A DNA stretch of 11,926 nucleotides. It comes from an uncultured Rhodospirillales bacterium (GTDB taxonomy: Bacteria; Pseudomonadota; Alphaproteobacteria; Rhodospirillales; Defluviicoccaceae). Made by a program: the position numbers and the translations under genes. Location of the stretch: the NCBI GenBank assembly GCA_937127205.1, contig CAKZLS010000314.1, positions 1 to 11,926 on the forward strand, in the 5' to 3' direction. This document shows, in pieces, positions 7,757 through 11,926 of the stretch. Position 1 is the first letter of the stretch; the number at the start of each line of letters is the position of its first letter. Under the pieces are notes generated by a model, which saw only the letters and a list, made by a program, of their open reading frames with translations, was not told the origin of the DNA and made no database searches.

Positions 7757-9237
7757 CGGTCCACCTCCTCGGCGGCCGTTCGGGCGACCTCGGCATCGTC
7801 GAAGGGCAGCACGCGGTCGCCGATGGTTTGGCCGGTTTCATGACCCTTTCCGGCGATCACCAGCACGTCGCCGCCTGAGAGGCCCGATAGCGCATGGGCG
7901 ATGGCTTCGGCGCGATCGCCGATCTCCGTGGCTTCGGGACAGGCCGCGACGATCTGACGGCGAATGTCCGACGGTTGTTCGCCGCGGGGATTGTCGTCGG
8001 TAACGACGACCGTGTCCGCCAACCGAGCGGCGATGCGCCCCATCTCGGGCCGCTTGCCCGGATCGCGGTCGCCGCCGCAGCCGAACACCACCACCAACTT
8101 GCCCTGCGTCTGCGGGCGTAGCGCGCGGAGCACCGACGCCAACGCATCGGGCGTATGGGCGTAATCCACATAGACACGGGCGCCGGAGTTCATCCGCGCC
8201 ACGTGTTCCAGCCGGCCAGGCACGCCCTGCAGGGTCTCGAGCGCGGCCAAGGCGGCCTCGGGTTCGGCGCCGGTCGCAATGGCCAGCCCCAGAGCACACA
8301 GGGCGTTCCAAGCCTGGAAGTTCCCCGCCAGCGGCAACAAGACCGGGGTGGTTTCGCCGTCGATGGTTACCGTCAACCGCTGGGCGTCTTCCAGGGTCTC
8401 GATCCGATCGAGGCGAATATCCCGCCCTTTGGTTCCGAATGAGAGAACCGGCAGATTTCGACGCCGGGCGATAGACTCCATGTTGGCGGCATCGGCGGCG
8501 TCAGCGTTGAGCACGGCGGTTCCGCCTTCGACGATCACATCGGAAAACAGCCGGGACTTGGCCGCGAGATAGGCATCGGCCGAGCCATGATAGTCGAGAT
8601 GATCGCGAGACAGGTTGGTGAACGCAGCGGCGCCGACGCGGACGCCGTCCAGACGATATTGTGCCAGACCGTGACTCGATGCCTCCATGGCCAGATGGTT
8701 CACGCCCGCCAGCTTGAGGCGAGCCAGCGTGCGGTGGAGTTGAACCGGATCGGGCGTGGTCAGGCGGCCGTGCATTTCGACGTCGGGAGCGTGCAGACCG
8801 AGGGTCCCGAGGCTCGCCGCCTCGTGGCCGAGCCCCGCCCAGATTTGGCGCAGGAACCAGACCACCGACGTCTTGCCGTTGGTCCCGGTCACCGCCGCGA
8901 CGGTGGAGGGTTGTTCCGAAAAGAAGCGCGCCGCCATGAGGGCAAAGCGGCGGCGCGGGTTCTCGTCGACGATGAGGGCGACCCGCTGCCGGTCCAGACC
9001 GGCGACGGATCCGAGAGCACCGGTGCCGGGTGGGGCAAGGATGGCAACCGCACCCCGCTCGACTGCGCCTCCGATGAAATCGCGCCCGTCGGCTCGGTTT
9101 CCGGGTATGGCCGCGAACAGGAAGCCGGGCTCGACCTGCCGCGAATCGGCGGTCAGTCCGGCGATCTCTATTTGTGCGGGGTCCGAGGCAACGGTCACGT
9201 CGAGAGAGTCTCCTTCCAATAAGTCAGTTAGACGCAA
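7753..9237 (-). CDS. murE: MurE, UDP-MurNAc-L-Ala-D-Glu:meso-diaminopimelate ligase
   Basis: A cytoplasmic ATP-dependent ligase that adds the third stem-peptide residue. The 494-aa product has the Mur ligase N-terminal domain (LTADSRQVEPGFLFAAI, about 28-44), the ATP-binding P-loop TGTNGKTS at 117-124, MEASSHGL at 184-191, and Lys227 in YLAAKSRLF at the position of the carbamylated lysine. The C-terminal domain has the DNPR signature at 415-418, which contacts meso-DAP and distinguishes these enzymes from L-lysine-adding ones, and AGKGHE at 462-467. The chosen start is a TTG at 9237 inside the end of ftsI, because it restores the conserved opening RLTDLLEGD. A GTG at 9198 has a clearer ribosome site (9210-9217) but would drop that segment and give 481 aa. 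ATGs further upstream add an unconserved leader. The stop overlaps murF by 4 bases. Confidence 0.96.
   Translation of the reverse strand: MRLTDLLEGDSLDVTVASDPAQIEIAGLTADSRQVEPGFLFAAIPGNRADGRDFIGGAVERGAVAILAPPGTGALGSVAGLDRQRVALIVDENPRRRFALMAARFFSEQPSTVAAVTGTNGKTSVVWFLRQIWAGLGHEAASLGTLGLHAPDVEMHGRLTTPDPVQLHRTLARLKLAGVNHLAMEASSHGLAQYRLDGVRVGAAAFTNLSRDHLDYHGSADAYLAAKSRLFSDVIVEGGTAVLNADAADAANMESIARRRNLPVLSFGTKGRDIRLDRIETLEDAQRLTVTIDGETTPVLLPLAGNFQAWNALCALGLAIATGAEPEAALAALETLQGVPGRLEHVARMNSGARVYVDYAHTPDALASVLRALRPQTQGKLVVVFGCGGDRDPGKRPEMGRIAARLADTVVVTDDNPRGEQPSDIRRQIVAACPEATEIGDRAEAIAHALSGLSGGDVLVIAGKGHETGQTIGDRVLPFDDAEVARTAAEEVDR
9210..9217 (-). promoter_or_regulatory. Shine-Dalgarno-like GGAAGGAG near the murE start
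   Basis: GGAAGGAG lies just downstream of the ftsI stop (9224) and 11 bases before a GTG at 9198 that is in frame with murE. It is therefore either the ribosome site of a shorter MurE or simply the codons for Leu-Glu-Gly-Asp inside the longer TTG-started MurE. The TTG at 9237 has only a weak GGGGAT upstream. The signal favours 9198 while N-terminal conservation favours 9237; both could be used. Confidence 0.45.
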
Positions 9238-10981
9238 GCTGGGATCCCCGGATGCGCGCGATGGTCTTGCCGATAGCGACGCGCAATGCCGCCTCGCGTG
9301 CCTTTTTTGTGCGATATTGCACCGGCTCTGATTCGTCATCCATGACCGGCGCGATGCCCAGCATCGGCGCCATGCGGCGGACCACCGCGCCCACCACCGG
9401 TGCCGCGACCCAGCCACCGGTGGCATAGTTGTAGGTCCGCTTGTTGCCCTTCGGCTCGTCGATCACCGCCAGCACCACGTAGCGCGGGGCGTCTATTGGA
9501 AACGCCCCGACGAACGAGGAGATGCGTTTGTCGCGGCGATAGCGGCCGGCGATCAATTTTTCGGCGGTGCCGGTTTTGCCGCCGACCTTGTAGCCGGCGA
9601 CCTCGGCGTTGCGGCCTGTCCCGTACCGCACGACAAGGCGCATCAGCGCCCGCATCTGACGCGATGTGGAGGCGGAAAATACGCGTTCACCGGCCGGCGG
9701 CGGCGCACCGTCCAGGGAGAGAATGGTGGTGGGCCGGAGGATGCCGCCGTTGACCACGGCGGCCACCGCCTGGGTCAACTGCAAGGGGCTGACGGCGATG
9801 CCGTGGCCGAAGCTGACCGTCATGGTGTTGATGTCCCGCCACGGCGACGGCCGCAATGGCGCGCCCACTTCCGGCAGCTCGATGGATGCCCGGCTCAACA
9901 ATCCCAATCGCCCGAGATAGTCCCGCTGCCGCTCACCGCCCACCTGCATGGCCATCTGCGCGGCGCCGATATTCGACGAATACACCAGGATCTCGGGAAC
10001 CGAGAGCCAGCGGTTCTTGGCGTGGTAATCGGAGATCCTGTGGCGGGCCACTTTCAACGGCTTGCTGGCGTCGTAGCCGCCCCTCAGCGACGTCGTGCCG
10101 GTATCCAGCCCCATGGCGATGGTGAACAGCTTGAACGTGGATCCCATCTCGTAGACCCCGGTGGTCACCCGGTTGAAGCGGCGAACGTCTTCGTTGGCGC
10201 CCGGCGCGTTCGGATCGAAGTCGGGCAGAGAGACCGTGGCCAGCAGCTCCCCGGTACGGGTGTCGAGGACCAGGCCGGCCGCCCCGATCGCGCGGAACTC
10301 CCGAACCGCTGCCTGCAACTCTTCGCGCATGGCATTCTGGATCCGCAGGTCGATGGACAGACGCACGCCATCGCCATCGCCAAGACGATTGTTGAAGGAC
10401 TGCTCCACGCCGGCGACCCCTTGCCCGTCGACATTGGTCAAGCCGAGCACGTGGGCGGCAACGTTCCCTTGCGGATACACCCGGCGCTCTTCGCCCACGA
10501 AACCCACACCCGGTATCCCCAACAGATTGACGGCGTGCTGCTCGTCGGGGACGAGATTTCGCCGGATCCAGACAAACCGCCTATCCTCCGCCAGCTTAGC
10601 GGCCAGGCGATCGCGGTTGAGTTCCGGAAATACCGCCACAAGCTTGTCGGCGGCGCCTTCCGGGTCGATGATCTCGCGGGGATCGGCGAAGACCGACGCG
10701 GTGGGCAGGCTGGTGGCCAGCAGCACGCCATTACGGTCGCGAATATCGCCGCGCGCGACCACGGGCCGCGGCGCGTCGTTCACCAAACCCGCCCGCGGCA
10801 CCTGAGCGAAGGCGGTAAGGTCGATAACCCGGACGGCAACAATAAAAAAGGCCAGCCCAAACACCGCCCCGGCCATGAGAAGACGATTGCGGGCGACGTC
10901 CAGGGCCCGCGACCGGGTTCCCTCAAGACGGATCGGGCGCTGATCCGTATCCCGCAAACCATTTTGCCGCGGTTCGGTCAT
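9224..10981 (-). CDS. ftsI: FtsI (PBP3), septal peptidoglycan D,D-transpeptidase
   Basis: A class B penicillin-binding protein of 585 aa that crosslinks septal peptidoglycan in the periplasm, partnered with the glycosyltransferase FtsW. It has a cytoplasmic N-terminus of about 32 residues, a single membrane anchor at about 33-55, a pedestal/dimerisation domain at about 65-215 (including ARGDIRDRNGVLLATSLPT) and a transpeptidase domain at about 230-545. All three active-site motifs are present: STFK with nucleophile Ser281, SSN at 335-337 and KTGT at 469-472. No PASTA domains are visible. The ATG overlaps the ftsL stop by 4 bases and has TAAGGAG upstream. After the transpeptidase fold a charged tail of roughly 40 residues (from about 547: MDDESEPVQYRTKKAREAAL and on) runs to the end; its coding region abuts the murE start. 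It lies directly upstream of murE, as in the standard cluster. Confidence 0.98.
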   Translation of the reverse strand: MTEPRQNGLRDTDQRPIRLEGTRSRALDVARNRLLMAGAVFGLAFFIVAVRVIDLTAFAQVPRAGLVNDAPRPVVARGDIRDRNGVLLATSLPTASVFADPREIIDPEGAADKLVAVFPELNRDRLAAKLAEDRRFVWIRRNLVPDEQHAVNLLGIPGVGFVGEERRVYPQGNVAAHVLGLTNVDGQGVAGVEQSFNNRLGDGDGVRLSIDLRIQNAMREELQAAVREFRAIGAAGLVLDTRTGELLATVSLPDFDPNAPGANEDVRRFNRVTTGVYEMGSTFKLFTIAMGLDTGTTSLRGGYDASKPLKVARHRISDYHAKNRWLSVPEILVYSSNIGAAQMAMQVGGERQRDYLGRLGLLSRASIELPEVGAPLRPSPWRDINTMTVSFGHGIAVSPLQLTQAVAAVVNGGILRPTTILSLDGAPPPAGERVFSASTSRQMRALMRLVVRYGTGRNAEVAGYKVGGKTGTAEKLIAGRYRRDKRISSFVGAFPIDAPRYVVLAVIDEPKGNKRTYNYATGGWVAAPVVGAVVRRMAPMLGIAPVMDDESEPVQYRTKKAREAALRVAIGKTIARIRGSQLASN

Positions 10982-11388
10982 GGCCGGCTCTCCTTAGATG
11001 GAACGGGTGATGATACGGGCGAGGTTGCGCGCAACGCGGCGCCAGTGGCGTAATGCTCCGCCGACGAATCGGGTTCGTCGTCATCGTCCGGTTGCGCATC
11101 TTCGAGCAACGAGGCGAAGGTGCTCAATTGATCGGGCTGGATCGGCTCCATATGGAGGTGTTCGCTCGCCAATCGCCGCAAGCGGTTTGCCTCGATCAGA
11201 TGACTGAACTCAGCCCGCAGAACGTGAACGGCGCGATGCTCTCGCGCGATCTCGCGATTCAAACTGGACAACTCATCCTCGAGGTCCTGCACCTTGTACT
11301 TGACGGTGAACAACACCAGAGCCAAGCCGCCGGCCAGCACCATGAATAGCACCGTCGTTTGTTTCCACACCGTCGACCAGTCGGTCAT
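10978..11388 (-). CDS. ftsL: FtsL, bitopic cell division protein
   Basis: The product (136 aa) has a short cytoplasmic N-terminus, one membrane segment at about residues 11-29 (TTVLFMVLAGGLALVLFTV) and a periplasmic coiled-coil-like stretch at about 30-68. It then carries the FtsL/DivIC motif NRLRRLASEHLHMEPIQPDQL, of which I quote the ends only as NRLRRLA and PIQPDQL (about residues 68-88). Sequence similarity in FtsL is generally low, so size, topology and position between rsmH and ftsI weigh heavily. FtsL works with FtsB and FtsQ to recruit and activate FtsW-FtsI at the septum. The ATG start is firm: AAGGAGG lies 5 bases upstream and the start overlaps the rsmH stop. After about residue 92 there is an acidic then Ser/Pro-rich tail with a run of four Asp, probably disordered. 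The stop overlaps the ftsI ATG by 4 bases. Confidence 0.93.
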   Translation of the reverse strand: MTDWSTVWKQTTVLFMVLAGGLALVLFTVKYKVQDLEDELSSLNREIAREHRAVHVLRAEFSHLIEANRLRRLASEHLHMEPIQPDQLSTFASLLEDAQPDDDDEPDSSAEHYATGAALRATSPVSSPVPSKESRP

Positions 11389-11926
11389 GCCGCCCTCCTT
11401 TTTGCTCTTGTTCTCGCGTTCGCCGGTTCCGGCAACGGCGGCGCCGCGGTCCGTTCGGCGGCGCGCAGCCGTGCGGAACGGGATCGGGGATTGGCAGAAA
11501 CTTCAGCCGCCGAGGGGCGGATGGCGCGGCGATGCAACAGGCGGAAACTGGGCGCGGGCATGTCGCTTGCATCGATGTCGGGAACATGCCGTGACGGACG
11601 CGGCTGGGCGCCGCCGCGGGAGCGGAGAAAGGTTTTGACCTTGCGGTCCTCGAGCGAATGGAAGGCAACCACGCACAGCCGGCCGCCCGGATGGAGAAGA
11701 TGTTCGGCGGCGCGGAGACCGCGATCCAGTTCGCCCAGCTCGTCATTGACGTGAATGCGGAGCGCCTGAAAGGTGCGGGTCGCCGGATCGATGCCGTCGC
11801 GAGCGCGCGGCAACACCCGGTGGACGATGTTCGCCAATTGCGCCGTGCGGGTGATCGGTGCGCCGTCGCGGGCGCGGACGATGGCGCGGGCGATTCGGCG
11901 CGACGCCCGCTCCTCGCCGTAGGCCC
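11385..11926 (-). CDS. rsmH: RsmH (MraW), 16S rRNA (cytosine1402-N4)-methyltransferase, C-terminal part
   Basis: RsmH is an S-adenosylmethionine-dependent enzyme that methylates N4 of C1402 in the 16S rRNA decoding centre, and it usually sits near the head of the dcw cluster. The window edge removes the 5' half, and 179 residues remain of a family usually a little over 300 long. The reading frame stays open to the edge: the visible part opens with AYGEERASRRIARAIVRAR, a standard RsmH segment lying upstream of the first in-frame start-like codon (TTG at 11837), so the gene clearly continues outside. Further family marks are TFQALRIHVNDELGEL and VVAFHSLEDRKVKTFLRS, followed by the usual basic tail ending AKRRAA. 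The TGA stop overlaps the ftsL ATG by 4 bases (ATGA). The AdoMet-binding GxGxG region would be in the missing part. Identification is secure; true start and length cannot be seen. Confidence 0.96.
   Translation of the reverse strand, partial: AYGEERASRRIARAIVRARDGAPITRTAQLANIVHRVLPRARDGIDPATRTFQALRIHVNDELGELDRGLRAAEHLLHPGGRLCVVAFHSLEDRKVKTFLRSRGGAQPRPSRHVPDIDASDMPAPSFRLLHRRAIRPSAAEVSANPRSRSARLRAAERTAAPPLPEPANARTRAKRRAA
11394..11400 (-). promoter_or_regulatory. Strong Shine-Dalgarno site of ftsL
   Basis: AAGGAGG, 5 bases before the ftsL ATG, lies inside the last codons of rsmH (encoding KRRAA). Because the ftsL start also overlaps the rsmH stop, this site supports the chosen ATG and coupled translation. 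A very similar arrangement precedes murC at 1578-1583. Confidence 0.8.

Noticed and set aside
6347..7843. 498-codon open frame on the plus strand
   Set aside because: Antisense to murF, with the same low-information His/Gly/Arg-rich composition. Long antisense frames are a routine by-product of codon bias in GC-rich genes.
9803..11053. 416-codon open frame on the plus strand
   Set aside because: Antisense to ftsI and part of ftsL; no domains, and the sense genes are complete with active-site motifs.

Overview
The window is one uninterrupted stretch of the division and cell wall (dcw) gene cluster, and every gene lies on the minus strand. Read in the direction of transcription, from high to low coordinates, the order is rsmH (5' end cut off by the window), ftsL, ftsI, murE, murF, mraY, murD, ftsW, murG, murC, murB (3' end cut off). 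No gene is missing, inserted or broken compared with the classical order. There is no tRNA, rRNA, mobile element, CRISPR array or sizeable intergenic region.

Organism: the DNA is GC-rich and the envelope is Gram-negative in type. MurE carries the DNPR signature of meso-diaminopimelate-adding enzymes, and the operon contains ftsL, ftsI and ftsW. The N-terminus of FtsW (RTDTSLISRWWWTVDRW), the FtsW segment reading STTHLIPPKG, the MraY start and the FtsL tail motif resemble alphaproteobacterial versions as I remember them. I infer an alphaproteobacterium, perhaps Rhodospirillales-like. The genus cannot be named from this window.

Layout (all minus strand): 11926-11385 RsmH C-terminal part; 11388-10978 FtsL; 10981-9224 FtsI; 9237-7753 MurE (TTG start, with an alternative GTG at 9198); 7756-6314 MurF; 6304-5216 MraY; 5208-3832 MurD; 3832-2711 FtsW; 2714-1566 MurG; 1569-133 MurC; 136-1 MurB N-terminal part. 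Six junctions are 4-base ATGA stop/start overlaps, one is a TGATG overlap, one (ftsI/murE) is a 14-base overlap or a 25-base gap depending on the start, and two are gaps of 9 and 7 bases. No rho-independent terminator or internal promoter is obvious, so the block looks like a single translationally coupled transcript.

Pathway: MurB and MurC finish UDP-MurNAc-L-Ala, then MurD, MurE and MurF add D-Glu, meso-DAP and D-Ala-D-Ala. MraY loads the pentapeptide onto undecaprenyl phosphate (lipid I) and MurG adds GlcNAc (lipid II). FtsW polymerises lipid II and FtsI crosslinks it at the septum, while FtsL helps assemble and activate FtsW-FtsI. RsmH is the 16S rRNA methyltransferase that customarily heads this cluster.

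I found no undescribed system. The second-look items are small: an ambiguous murE start, near-identical translation starts at ftsL and murC, a G7 run at the ftsW/murG junction, and extra C-terminal tails on FtsL and FtsI.
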